NCBI RefSeq assembly: GCF_002008365.1
Contig: NZ_MRDL01000054.1
Span: 124,001-188,000 of the forward strand
Origin: Rhizobium leguminosarum bv. viciae USDA 2370
GTDB lineage: Bacteria > Pseudomonadota > Alphaproteobacteria > Rhizobiales > Rhizobiaceae
Direction: 5' to 3'
Length of the DNA: 64,000 nt
The number at the start of each line of letters is the position of its first letter. Positions within the stretch are counted from its first letter, which is position 1. The translations under genes were made by a program, and so were the position numbers. This document shows positions 27,136 to 35,805 of the stretch, one piece after another. The notes under the pieces were generated by a model. It did not search any database, was not told the origin of the DNA, and worked only from the letters and a program-made list of their open reading frames with translations.

Positions 27136-28107
27136 ATGGATTATTATGACATCTTCATCAGCGTTCTGAGCTCGACCATCCGCCTGTCGATCCCGCTGAT
27201 CTTCACTGCTCTTGCCGGTCTGTTTTCGGAGCGCGCCGGCATCTTCGATATCGGCCTTGAGGGCAAGATGCTGGGCTCGGCCTTTGCCGCCGCCTGCGTT
27301 GCCTATCTCACCGATTCGGCCTGGCTCGGGCTCTGTGCCGGCATCCTCTGTTCGGTGGCGCTGAGCCTGGTGCATGGCTTTGCCTCGATCACCAACCGTG
27401 GCAACCAGATCGTCTCCGGTGTCGCGATCAACTTCTTCATCGCCGGCATCACCATCGTGCTTGGGCAGGCCTGGTTTGGCCAGGGCGGGCGCACGCCGCA
27501 GCTGTCGCCGGAGTCGCGCTTCGCACCGATCATCCTGCCGGGCGCCGATGCCGCCCGTGGCATACCGATCATCGGCCCGATCTATGCCAATGTCATATCG
27601 GGTAACAATGTCCTCACCTATCTCGCCTTCCTCGCCGTGCCGTTTTCCTGGTGGGTGCTTTACCGCACACGTTTCGGCCTGCGGCTGCGCGCCGTCGGCG
27701 AAAACCCGGGCGCGGTCGATACGGCCGGCATCTCGGTCGCCTGGCTGCGTTACCGCGCCGTCATGTGTGCCGGCATTCTCTGCGGCTTTGCCGGCACCTA
27801 TCTGGCAATCGCCCAGTCCGCCGCCTTCATCAAGGACATGTCGGCCGGCAAGGGCTACATCGCGCTCGCAGCTCTCGTCTTCGCCAAGTGGAAGCCTGTA
27901 CCCGTCATGTTTGCCTGCCTGCTCTTCGGCTTCCTCGATGCGCTGGCAAATTTCATGCAGGGAAAGCAGGTGCCGCTGATCGGCGAAGTGCCGGTTCAGG
28001 TTTTCCAGGCGCTGCCCTATGTCCTGACCTGCGTCCTGCTTGCTGGCTTCATCGGCGTCGCGACTCCGCCAAAGGCCGGTGGCGTGCCCTATACGAAGGA
28101 GCGTTGA
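27136..28107 (+). CDS. Nucleoside ABC transporter permease (second)
   Basis: 323 residues, same permease family as the preceding gene. It starts MDYYDIFISVLSSTIRLSIP, with ERAGIFDIGLEGKMLGSAF (about 35-53) as the family motif, and carries the helix-loop region YRTRFGLRLRAVGENPGAVD that contacts the ATPase. An AAGGAGCGGGCG site precedes the ATG. cdd follows two bases after the stop, so uptake and deamination are on one transcript. Confidence 0.93.
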   Translation: MDYYDIFISVLSSTIRLSIPLIFTALAGLFSERAGIFDIGLEGKMLGSAFAAACVAYLTDSAWLGLCAGILCSVALSLVHGFASITNRGNQIVSGVAINFFIAGITIVLGQAWFGQGGRTPQLSPESRFAPIILPGADAARGIPIIGPIYANVISGNNVLTYLAFLAVPFSWWVLYRTRFGLRLRAVGENPGAVDTAGISVAWLRYRAVMCAGILCGFAGTYLAIAQSAAFIKDMSAGKGYIALAALVFAKWKPVPVMFACLLFGFLDALANFMQGKQVPLIGEVPVQVFQALPYVLTCVLLAGFIGVATPPKAGGVPYTKER

Positions 28108-28108
28108 T

Positions 28109-28498
28109 ATGTCTCACGATCTGTTCGAAGCCGCCCGCGGCGCCATGGCCTTTGCCCATGCGCCCTATTCGAAATTTCCGGTCGGCGCGGCGATCCGCGC
28201 CGAGGACGGCAAGGTCTATACCGGCGCCAACATCGAAAACCTCTCCTTTCCGCAAGGATGGTGCGCCGAGCCGACGGCGATCAGCGCCATGATCATGGGC
28301 GGCGCGAAGAAGATCATCGAAATGGCTGTCATTGCCGAGAAGCTGCCGCTCTGCCCGCCCTGCGGCGGCTGCCGCCAGAAGATCTCCGAATTCGCCTCCA
28401 AGGAGACGAAGATCTACCTCTGCGATGAAGCAGGCGTGAAGAAGACCATGACGATGGAAGAGCTTCTTCCCTTCAGCTTCGAGACTGAACTCGGATGA
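28109..28498 (+). CDS. cdd: Cytidine deaminase
   Basis: Deaminates cytidine and deoxycytidine to uridine and deoxyuridine. 129 residues, the short tetrameric form. The active site is CAEPTAIS with zinc-ligand cysteine and proton-shuttle glutamate; the other two zinc cysteines are in PPCGGCRQ. PYSKFPVGAAI and GANIENLSFP are substrate-side motifs. Its last four bases overlap the next gene's start (ATGA). Confidence 0.96.
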   Translation: MSHDLFEAARGAMAFAHAPYSKFPVGAAIRAEDGKVYTGANIENLSFPQGWCAEPTAISAMIMGGAKKIIEMAVIAEKLPLCPPCGGCRQKISEFASKETKIYLCDEAGVKKTMTMEELLPFSFETELG

Positions 28499-29295
28499 AG
28501 GCGACGGTCAGCCTGCTCGCCGCACTGCTCGGCGGCATCAAGCCGCGCCACGGCATCGTGCTCGGCTCCGGTCTCGGCTCCCTCGTCGGTGAGCTGGACG
28601 GCGCCGTTCGTGTTCCCTATCGCGATCTGCCGGGCTTTCCCGTCAGCGCTGTCTCCGGCCATGCAGGCGAAGTCGTCGCCGGCCGCCTCGGCGGCGTGCC
28701 TGTCGTCATGCTTTCCGGCCGCGTGCATTATTACGAGAAGGGCGATGCCAACGCCATGCGCCTGCCGATCGAGGTGCTGAAGGCGCTCGGCGTCGAAGCG
28801 CTGATCCTGACCAATTCCGCCGGATCGCTGCGCGACGACATGCCGCCCGGTTCGGTGATGCAGATCACCGACCATATCAACTATTCCGGCATGAACCCGC
28901 TGATCGGTGAGGAAAGCGATCATCGTTTCGTCGGCATGACCAATGCCTATGACGCCGGACTTGCCGCGGCGATGCAAAAGGCAGCGGCAAAGCTTAAAAT
29001 CGAGCTGGCGCAGGGTGTCTATATGTGGTTCTCCGGTCCAAGCTTTGAAACGCCGGCAGAAATCCGCATGGCGCGCATCCTTGGCGCTGATGCCGTCGGC
29101 ATGTCGACGGTGCCCGAGGTGATCATCGCAAGAATGCTGGGTCTGAGGGTTGCCGCCGCCTCCGTTATCACCAACTATGGGGCAGGCATGACCGGCAATG
29201 AGCTTAGCCATGAAGAAACCAAGGACATGGCGCCCATCGGCGGCGCCCGTCTCGCCGCGATACTGAAAGACATGATTGCGGCTAGAACAGGATGA
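28495..29295 (+). CDS. Purine-nucleoside phosphorylase (trimeric PNP type)
   Basis: Splits purine nucleosides with phosphate into base and (deoxy)ribose 1-phosphate. 266 residues. Motifs of the trimeric family are GIVLGSGLGSL, the phosphate-binding region GRVHYYEKGD, ALILTNSAGSL, and GPSFETPAEIRM. Specificity in this class is usually for guanosine and inosine. It is coupled to cdd by overlap. Symbols used for such genes include punA and deoD; I leave it open. Confidence 0.93.
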   Translation: MKATVSLLAALLGGIKPRHGIVLGSGLGSLVGELDGAVRVPYRDLPGFPVSAVSGHAGEVVAGRLGGVPVVMLSGRVHYYEKGDANAMRLPIEVLKALGVEALILTNSAGSLRDDMPPGSVMQITDHINYSGMNPLIGEESDHRFVGMTNAYDAGLAAAMQKAAAKLKIELAQGVYMWFSGPSFETPAEIRMARILGADAVGMSTVPEVIIARMLGLRVAAASVITNYGAGMTGNELSHEETKDMAPIGGARLAAILKDMIAARTG

Positions 29296-29397
29296 TTTTA
29301 GGCCGGGTCGGCCTAAAATCTGAATCCTGTTCTAAATTATATAGTTAGAGCATGATGTCGTCCGAAAACCGCGCACACTTTTCGGCCTCATGCTCTA
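29283..29397. repeat. RIME-like palindromic element, copy D
   Basis: Two palindromes. The first pairs TAGAACAGGAT...GATTTTAGGCC with GGCCTAAAATC...ATCCTGTTCTA; the second is bounded by TAGAGCATGA and TCATGCTCTA and contains CGCACACTTTT. The second palindrome shares its core with copy E at 49437-49542. This fits the Rhizobium intergenic mosaic elements. It lies between the phosphorylase gene and deoC inside an otherwise tight gene run, starting within the last codons of the former. Confidence 0.75.
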
Positions 29398-29409
29398 GAG
29401 GAAGCGAAG

Positions 29410-30186
29410 ATGAATAGCTATTCCAACCGGGAAACGGCGGCTGTCGCCCTTTCTCTTCTCGACCTCACCAATTTGAAGGATGATTGCACCGAGGCGCAGA
29501 TCGACGCGCTCTGCGCCCGCGCGCAGACGCCCTACGGCAACAGTGCTGCGATCTGCATCTGGCCGCGGTTCGTCGCTCAGGCCCGCAATATCCTTGGCAC
29601 GGGCCATGCCGTGCGTATCGCGACCGTCGTCAACCTCCCCTCTGGCGATATGGAAGTGGCCGATGTCGCTGCTGAAGCACGCGAGGCGATTGCCGATGGG
29701 GCCGATGAGATCGATCTGGTCATTCCCTACCGCAAGCTGCTCGCCGGCAACGAGAAGGCGGTGACCGACATGGTCAAGGCCGTGCGCGCCGAATGCGCCG
29801 GCCACGTTCTTCTGAAGGTCATCATCGAGACTGGCGAGCTGAAGGATGCGGCATTGATCCGCCGTGCCGCCGAACTCGCCATCGAAGCCGGCGCCGATTT
29901 CATCAAGACCTCCACTGGCAAGGTCGCCGTCAACGCGACGCTCGAAGCCGCCGATATCATGATCCGCGCTATCCGCGAAAGCGGCCGCAAGGTCGGCTTC
30001 AAGCCCGCAGGCGGTATCGGCTCGGTGGCTGATGCCGCACTCTATCTGAGCCTTGCCGAAACCATCATGACACCGGACTGGGCGATGCCGTCGACGTTCC
30101 GCTTCGGCGCTTCCGACCTGCTCGACGATATCCTGGCGGTTCTAAGCGGAACACAGTCAGCATCAGCTGCGGCGTCGAGCTACTGA
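29410..30186 (+). CDS. deoC: Deoxyribose-phosphate aldolase
   Basis: Cleaves 2-deoxyribose 5-phosphate to acetaldehyde and glyceraldehyde 3-phosphate, sending nucleoside sugar to glycolysis. 258 residues. The Schiff-base lysine is in KTSTGKVAVNAT, and the other catalytic lysine is in VGFKPAGGIG. LDLTNLKDDCTEAQI is the N-terminal family motif. It is one base ahead of deoA and, despite the repeat before it, probably belongs to the nucleoside operon. Confidence 0.96.
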   Translation: MNSYSNRETAAVALSLLDLTNLKDDCTEAQIDALCARAQTPYGNSAAICIWPRFVAQARNILGTGHAVRIATVVNLPSGDMEVADVAAEAREAIADGADEIDLVIPYRKLLAGNEKAVTDMVKAVRAECAGHVLLKVIIETGELKDAALIRRAAELAIEAGADFIKTSTGKVAVNATLEAADIMIRAIRESGRKVGFKPAGGIGSVADAALYLSLAETIMTPDWAMPSTFRFGASDLLDDILAVLSGTQSASAAASSY

Positions 30187-30187
30187 A

Positions 30188-31495
30188 ATGATTCCGCAGG
30201 AGATCATTCGGCGTAAGCGCGATGGCGACGAACTCGACGCCGCCGATATCAGGTCCTTCATCGCTGCGCTCGCTGCCGGTCGATTGTCGGAAGGCCAGAT
30301 CGGCGCATTCGCCATGGCCGTCTGGTTCAAGGGCATGTCGCGGGCCGAAATCGTGGCCTTGACGCTGGCGATGGCCGATTCCGGTGACAGGCTGCAATGG
30401 GCCGATATCGACCGCCCGATCGCCGACAAACATTCGACCGGCGGCGTCGGCGACAATGTTTCGCTGATGCTGGCGCCGATCGCGGCCGCCTGCGGCCTCG
30501 CCGTTCCGATGATCTCCGGACGCGGCCTCGGCCACACCGGCGGCACGCTGGATAAGCTTGAATCCATTCCCGGCTATAGGATCACTCCGGACGCCGACCT
30601 GTTCCACAAGGTCGTGAAGGAGGCGGGATGCGCTATCATCGGCCAGACCGGCACCTTGGCGCCCGCCGACGGCAGGCTCTATGCCGTGCGCGATGTGACC
30701 GCCACCGTCGATTCCATTCCCCTCATCACCGCCTCTATCCTCTCGAAGAAACTTGCGGCCGGGCTCGAGACGCTGGTGCTTGACGTCAAGGTTGGCAACG
30801 GCGCTTTCATGGCTGACCGCGGCCAGGCGGAGATCCTGGCGCAATCGCTGGTCGAGGTGGCCAATGGCGCAGGCGTGAAAACCTCGGCCCTGATCACCGA
30901 CATGAACCAGCCGCTTGCCGATAGTGCCGGCAATGCCGTCGAGATGCGCAACTGCCTGGATTTCCTGGCAGGCAGGAAAAGAGACACGCGGCTTGATATC
31001 GTCGTTCTCGCCTTCGCCGCCGAGATGCTGGTGAAATCAGGCATCGCCGCTTCGCCTGACGAAGCCGAGGGGATGGCGCGTCAGGCCTTGTCATCGGGAA
31101 AGGCGGCTGAAGTCTTCGCGCGTATGGTATCGATGCTCGGCGGCCCGTCCGACCTCATCGAAAATCCCGACCGACACCTGGCCAGGGCGCCTGTGGAAAA
31201 ACCCGTTCCGGCCGCCCGGTCCGGCTGGCTTGCCGCCTGCGATGCGCGCGGTATCGGCGTTAGCGTCATCGATCTCGGCGGCGGAAGACGCCATCCGTCG
31301 GATCGGATCGACCATCGCGTCGGCTTTTCCGAACTCCTGCCGCTTGGCACCCGTGTGACCGCGGGCGAACCGATCGCTCTCGTTCATGCCGCTGACGAAG
31401 CCGCGGCGGAGAGGGCGGCTGCGGCGCTTGCCATGCACTACCGCATTACTGACGACAAGCCGGAGACGACGCCGGTGATTGCAGGCCTTGTTTGA
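30188..31495 (+). CDS. deoA: Thymidine phosphorylase
   Basis: Phosphorolysis of thymidine and deoxyuridine to the base and deoxyribose 1-phosphate. 435 residues. The signature KHSTGGVGDNVSLMLAP and the following SGRGLGHTGGTLDKLE are complete and bind phosphate and base. The small alpha-helical N-domain, the central domain and the C-terminal PYNP domain all appear present. It is the last gene of the plus-strand nucleoside set; a convergent protease gene ends seven bases away. Confidence 0.96.
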   Translation: MIPQEIIRRKRDGDELDAADIRSFIAALAAGRLSEGQIGAFAMAVWFKGMSRAEIVALTLAMADSGDRLQWADIDRPIADKHSTGGVGDNVSLMLAPIAAACGLAVPMISGRGLGHTGGTLDKLESIPGYRITPDADLFHKVVKEAGCAIIGQTGTLAPADGRLYAVRDVTATVDSIPLITASILSKKLAAGLETLVLDVKVGNGAFMADRGQAEILAQSLVEVANGAGVKTSALITDMNQPLADSAGNAVEMRNCLDFLAGRKRDTRLDIVVLAFAAEMLVKSGIAASPDEAEGMARQALSSGKAAEVFARMVSMLGGPSDLIENPDRHLARAPVEKPVPAARSGWLAACDARGIGVSVIDLGGGRRHPSDRIDHRVGFSELLPLGTRVTAGEPIALVHAADEAAAERAAAALAMHYRITDDKPETTPVIAGLV

Positions 31496-31501
31496 CGCAG
31501 T

Positions 31502-32035
31502 TTACTGCTTGAGGCTGAGCGAACCGTCGGCGACGGAATAGGAGGCGAGCTTCTGCAGGAAACTCATGCCGACCAGCGTCGTCGTCAGCGCATCGTCCCT
31601 CAGGACGAAGGCTTCGACATCGCGGACGCGAATGCCGCCGATTTCGACCCGGTCGAGTGTCACATGCGCGGCCTTCGTCTGGCCGTTCGCAGTGTTCACC
31701 CCGTAGCGGAAATCGAGCTGGTTGGCGGTGAAGCCCAGTCGGCGGGCGAGCGTCTCGTTGAGCGCCACATAGGTGGCGCCGGTATCGATCAGACCTTGCA
31801 CCGGCTTGCCGTTGATCTTGAAGCTGCCGGTATAGTGGCCCTGTGCATCGGCCTGCAGGCGGATCGCATTGCTGCCGTAGACGGGCTCCGGTGCGGCCGG
31901 TTGGTCGGTTTCGGTCGATACATAATTGGCGGAGAGAGCGTCAGCAGGCTGCTGGCTGGTGCCTCCGAAGAAGGAAGGCACCTGTGTGGCGAGCACCGCG
32001 GCGATGCTGGCGAATAGGACGGTACGCACGAGCAT
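31502..32035 (-). CDS. Retropepsin-like aspartic protease (TIGR02281/PerP family)
   Basis: About 177 residues. An N-terminal hydrophobic signal or anchor (VRTVLFASIAAVLATQVPSF) precedes a linker and one retropepsin-type domain with the active-site motif GLIDTGATYVAL (about residue 92). A single domain must dimerise to work. In Caulobacter the related PerP is a periplasmic protease that trims the polarity protein PodJ; whether this one does something like it is unknown. AGGAAGGA precedes the chosen ATG at 32035. Confidence 0.85.
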   Translation of the reverse strand: MLVRTVLFASIAAVLATQVPSFFGGTSQQPADALSANYVSTETDQPAAPEPVYGSNAIRLQADAQGHYTGSFKINGKPVQGLIDTGATYVALNETLARRLGFTANQLDFRYGVNTANGQTKAAHVTLDRVEIGGIRVRDVEAFVLRDDALTTTLVGMSFLQKLASYSVADGSLSLKQ

Positions 32036-32138
32036 GAAACAGAAATCCTTCCTGTATAAACCCCGCTTCATGCGGGGCCTCATGCTTCAGACCTCCTAAA
32101 CCTCAAGTGCTGATAAGTTGCTAATATCGACGCCGAAA

Positions 32139-32161
32139 GGCCCGGAGCGAACCACCGGGCC
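32139..32161 (-). terminator. Hairpin downstream of upp
   Basis: On the minus strand GGCCCGG and CCGGGCC form a seven-base stem with a nine-base loop and then TTTCGG. It lies 36 bases after the upp stop and probably marks the 3' end of that message. The U tract is short, so termination may be partial. Confidence 0.55.
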
Positions 32162-32196
32162 GTAAAGTCTTTCGATTTGGTAAAGGAAAGCTGAAA

Positions 32197-32826
32197 TTAC
32201 TTGGTGCCGTACATGCGGTCGCCGGCATCGCCGAGACCGGGCACGATATAGCCCTTCTCGTTGAGATGACTGTCGATCGATGCGGTGAAAACCGGAACAT
32301 CGGGATGCGCCGCACGGAAGTTGCGGATGCCTTCCGGCGCGGCAAGCAGGCAGAGGAAGCGGATATTGTGGGCGCCGCGCTCCTTGAGCTTGTCGATCGC
32401 CGCGATCGAGGAATTGCCGGTTGCAAGCATCGGGTCGACGACGATGATCAGTCGCTCGGCCACGTCCTCCGGCGCCTTGAAGTAATATTCGACCGGCTGC
32501 AGCGTCTCGTGGTCGCGATAGACGCCGATATGCGAGACGCGCGCGGATGGCACGAGATCGAGCATGCCTTCGAGCAATCCGTTGCCGGCGCGCAGGATCG
32601 AGGCGAAGACCAGCTTCTTGCCTTCGAGGATCGGCGACTCCATCGTCTGCAGCGGTGTCTCGATCGTTTCCATTGTCAGTTCGAGATCGCGGGTCACCTC
32701 GTAGCAGAGCAGTGTCGAGATTTCGCGCAGCAAACGCCGGAAACTTCCCGTCGATGTCTCCTTGCGCCGCATGATGGTGAGCTTGTGCTGCACAAGCGGA
32801 TGATCGATGACCGTGACGCCGTCCAT
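32197..32826 (-). CDS. upp: Uracil phosphoribosyltransferase
   Basis: Makes UMP from uracil and PRPP, the salvage step after pyrimidine nucleosides are split. 209 residues from the MDGVTVIDHPLVQHKL start, the usual length; AAAGG stands before it. An ATG 15 bases further upstream is a less likely start. The PRPP-binding loop is VVDPMLATGNSS, and the uracil-binding C-terminus GDAGDRMYGTK is intact. Its direction is shared with add and deoB upstream. Confidence 0.96.
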   Translation of the reverse strand: MDGVTVIDHPLVQHKLTIMRRKETSTGSFRRLLREISTLLCYEVTRDLELTMETIETPLQTMESPILEGKKLVFASILRAGNGLLEGMLDLVPSARVSHIGVYRDHETLQPVEYYFKAPEDVAERLIIVVDPMLATGNSSIAAIDKLKERGAHNIRFLCLLAAPEGIRNFRAAHPDVPVFTASIDSHLNEKGYIVPGLGDAGDRMYGTK

Positions 32827-32928
32827 GGGGAAGCCTTTCATTCTTTCTATCGAATGTTTCTTTCACGGAAATCGGCCCGACCGCAAGAGTGGTGGTCAAT
32901 TTGCGCCGATCTTCCCCAACCTCTACCC

Positions 32929-33897
32929 TCAAAGCCGGGCAAGCAAGACCTTGCGCGTCTGCTCGTCGACGAAGGCCGCCTCGATCGCAGTGCGTGTCAT
33001 CGCGTCGATCTCGGCGTCGCTGAAACCGAAAACCCCTGCGGCAAATTCGTATTCCTGCTTAAGCGATGTATGGAAGAAAGGCGGATCGTCCGAGCTGATC
33101 GTCACCCCCACGCCTGCTTCCTTCAGCCGGCGCAGCGGATGGGAAGCAAAATCGGGAAACACCCCGAGCGCGATATTGGAGCCCGGGCAGATCTCGAGCA
33201 CAGTTCCGAGATCGGCAAGCCGCTTCACCAAGTCGAGATCCTCGATGGCGCGCACGCCATGACCGATGCGCGAGGGGCGCACCGCATCGAGCGCGTCGGC
33301 GACGCTGAAGGCGCCGCAGACCTCGCCGGCATGGATGGTCAGTCCGAGGCCGGCATCGCGGGCGATATCGAAAGCGCGGGCATAATCGGCGACGCGCCCC
33401 ATGCGCTCCTCGCCGGCAAGGTTGAAGCCGGTAATCAAAGGATTGCCGGCCTTTGCCGCATATTCGGCAGCACCAATCACGCTCTCCGGACCGAAATGCC
33501 GCTCGCCGGTGACGATCAGCCGGGCCTCGATGCCGCTCTTTTCCCTGGCCCGCCGGATGCCTTCGCAGATACCCGCAATATAGGGGTCGGCCCCTAGGCC
33601 GATGCGCTTGCCGTGATCGGGCGAGACGATGAGTTCGCTGTAGATCGTATGGATGCCGGCGAGTTCGTCGAGATAGGTTTCGGTCAGAAGCGCATAGTCC
33701 TCCTCGGTCCTGTAGACCTCGGAAACCTTGTCGTAACATTCGAGGAAGCTTGCGAAATCATGCCAGACATAGGCTCCGTCGCGAAGTTCAGCGCTGATGT
33801 CGACGCCATATTTCTGCGCCTGCGCCGCGGTCAGAGCTGGAGGGGCCGCACCCTCCAGATGGCAGTGCAGTTCGACCTTCTTCAAATGCGATGTCAC
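32929..33897 (-). CDS. add: Adenosine deaminase
   Basis: Deaminates adenosine and deoxyadenosine to inosine forms, which the nearby phosphorylase can split. 322 residues. Metal and active-site motifs are ELHCHLEGA (HxH, residue 10 on), TIHAGEVCG, and SDDPPFF near the C-terminus. The adenine deaminase subgroup of the same family is an alternative, but the nucleoside island favours adenosine. The start overlaps the deoB stop by four bases. Confidence 0.9.
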   Translation of the reverse strand: MTSHLKKVELHCHLEGAAPPALTAAQAQKYGVDISAELRDGAYVWHDFASFLECYDKVSEVYRTEEDYALLTETYLDELAGIHTIYSELIVSPDHGKRIGLGADPYIAGICEGIRRAREKSGIEARLIVTGERHFGPESVIGAAEYAAKAGNPLITGFNLAGEERMGRVADYARAFDIARDAGLGLTIHAGEVCGAFSVADALDAVRPSRIGHGVRAIEDLDLVKRLADLGTVLEICPGSNIALGVFPDFASHPLRRLKEAGVGVTISSDDPPFFHTSLKQEYEFAAGVFGFSDAEIDAMTRTAIEAAFVDEQTRKVLLARL

Positions 33898-35114
33898 AGA
33901 AAGCTCCTTCCGTGCGGCCCCGTCGGGATGCCGAGATGCCGAGCGATGCTCTCGCCGATATCGGCATAGCTGCGGCGCACGCCGATCGAACGCGACCGGA
34001 TGCCCGGGCCATAGGCGATAACAGGCACGCGCTCGCGCGTATGGTCCGTGCCGCGCCAGGTCGGATCGCAGCCATGATCGGCGGTGAGTACGACGAGATC
34101 GCCGGGCTTCAGTTTCTTGTGGACTTCGGGTAAGCGCGCATCGAAGGCCTCGAGGGCTGCGGCATAACCCGGCACGTCGCGGCGATGGCCATAGATCATG
34201 TCGAAATCGACGAAATTGGTGAAGACGAGATCGCCGTCCTCAGCCTCGTCAATCGCCGAAAGCGACGCATCCATTAGCGCCTCGTTGCCGTTCGCCTTGA
34301 TGACCCGCGAGATACCCTGATGCGCGAAGATATCGCCGATCTTTCCCACAGCATGCACGTGCCGGCCGTGCTCGATAAGCCGGTCGAGCAACGTCGGCTC
34401 CGGCGGCAGCACAGAAAAGTCGCGCCGGTTTCCTGTGCGCTGGAAGGTAGAGACGGACTGGCCGATGAAGGGCCGGGCGATGACGCGGCCGATATTGTAG
34501 GGATCGAGCAGCCCCCTGGCCAAACGGCAGAAGGCGAGCAGACGATCGAGGCCGAAATGCACCTCGTGCGCAGCGACCTGGAAGACCGAATCCGAGGAAG
34601 TATAGCAGATCGGCTTGCCGGTGCGGACATGTTCCTCGCCCAGCCGGGCGATGATCTCTGTTCCCGAGGCATGGCAGTTGCCGAGAATGCCGGACACGCC
34701 AGCCTCCCTGCACAATGCGTCGATGAATTCTTGAGGAAAGGCGTCGCCCTCGATCGGGAAATAACCCCAATCGAAACTGACAGGTGTTCCCGCGATCTCC
34801 CAATGGCCTGATGGCGTGTCCTTGCCGCGTGAGATTTCGGTGGCGGCGCCATAAATGCCGTAGACCTTTTCTGGGACCTGCATGCCGGCCGGGAACCGGC
34901 CTGACGCCGACCGCGCAATGTGCATCAGCCCGAGTTCCGACATGTTGGGCAGGGAAAGCGGCCCTTCGCGCAATCCGGCGCGGTCCCCGGCGCCGGCTGC
35001 GCAGAACTCGGCGATATGGCCGAGCGTATCGGCGCCCTCGTCGCCATAGGCCGACGCATCCGGCGCTCCGCCAACGCCGAAGGAATCCAGAACGAAAAGA
35101 AAGGCACGCGCCAT
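33894..35114 (-). CDS. deoB: Phosphopentomutase
   Basis: Converts (deoxy)ribose 1-phosphate to the 5-phosphate, linking the phosphorylases to deoC. 406 residues. Alkaline-phosphatase-superfamily metal motifs are VLDSFGVGGAPDA at the N-terminus and TADHGCDPTWRGTDHTRE near the end. ADTLGHIAEFC and KDTPSGHWEIAG are substrate motifs. I start at the ATG at 35114 (MARAFLFVLDSFG); a longer reading upstream has no support. Overlap with add indicates one transcript deoB-add, probably with upp. Confidence 0.96.
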   Translation of the reverse strand: MARAFLFVLDSFGVGGAPDASAYGDEGADTLGHIAEFCAAGAGDRAGLREGPLSLPNMSELGLMHIARSASGRFPAGMQVPEKVYGIYGAATEISRGKDTPSGHWEIAGTPVSFDWGYFPIEGDAFPQEFIDALCREAGVSGILGNCHASGTEIIARLGEEHVRTGKPICYTSSDSVFQVAAHEVHFGLDRLLAFCRLARGLLDPYNIGRVIARPFIGQSVSTFQRTGNRRDFSVLPPEPTLLDRLIEHGRHVHAVGKIGDIFAHQGISRVIKANGNEALMDASLSAIDEAEDGDLVFTNFVDFDMIYGHRRDVPGYAAALEAFDARLPEVHKKLKPGDLVVLTADHGCDPTWRGTDHTRERVPVIAYGPGIRSRSIGVRRSYADIGESIARHLGIPTGPHGRSFL

Positions 35115-35223
35115 TTTACACCCGAGAGAGCCGATCGCCGGCCTCTGGAATGTCGGAGGCGGCTGAAATCCAGCCATATAATGCTGCGGCCGGCTTGGCA
35201 AATTCGAGAAGTGGGAAGGGCCG

Positions 35224-35805
35224 TCAGCAGTCGCCGCAGGGGATCGAGTCGCCTTGCCGCTGGCGGTAGAAATAACTGCGGCTGATGGTGATCGTGCGCA
35301 TGCCGTCCGGCATGAAGTTCGGGGCGAACAGGAACATCGTATAGGGGATGCTGAGCTCGGTACGGACCAGGAAACTGTTCGCCGTCTTCATATCAGACGG
35401 CACGTTGGTCACCGTGGCATTCTTGGCATAGGGCACCGTCCCGTCCCGTGCCCAGGACCAGAGCACTTTCGCATTGGCGCTGGCATCGATGGTAATCCCG
35501 GTGATCTTCAGCGTCAGCGACGTCGAGTTGTAGGGCATGAAGATCGCGGTTGCGACCGATGGCATCTGCGCGAGCGTGCTCTTCGTGACGGATTGTTGCT
35601 GGGTGACGACATCGGCCACCGTCCCCGCAGCGCGTGTCGCGCGCTTGCTGACGCTGAGGCCGATCGTGATCTCGAAAGCGCCGATATAGAGCATGATCAG
35701 CACGGGAAAGAGGATCGCGAATTCGATCGCTCCGGCACCCTTGCGGTCTCGGGCCAGTCGCCGTGCGGTCAGGACCAATCTGGTGAACGGGTTGCGCAAC
35801 GCCAT
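35224..35805 (-). CDS. TadE-like pseudopilin (first of pair)
   Basis: 193 residues. A short basic leader ends in RKG, then AGAIEFAILFPVLIMLYIGAF, which has the prepilin-peptidase pattern: cleavage after Gly23, glutamate at +5 and phenylalanine at +6. The remainder should be periplasmic, with two cysteines near the very end (CGDC region). TadE/TadF pseudopilins are processed by CpaA and are needed for Flp pilus assembly. It follows a second such gene with one base shared between stop and start (TAATG). Confidence 0.85.
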   Translation of the reverse strand: MALRNPFTRLVLTARRLARDRKGAGAIEFAILFPVLIMLYIGAFEITIGLSVSKRATRAAGTVADVVTQQQSVTKSTLAQMPSVATAIFMPYNSTSLTLKITGITIDASANAKVLWSWARDGTVPYAKNATVTNVPSDMKTANSFLVRTELSIPYTMFLFAPNFMPDGMRTITISRSYFYRQRQGDSIPCGDC

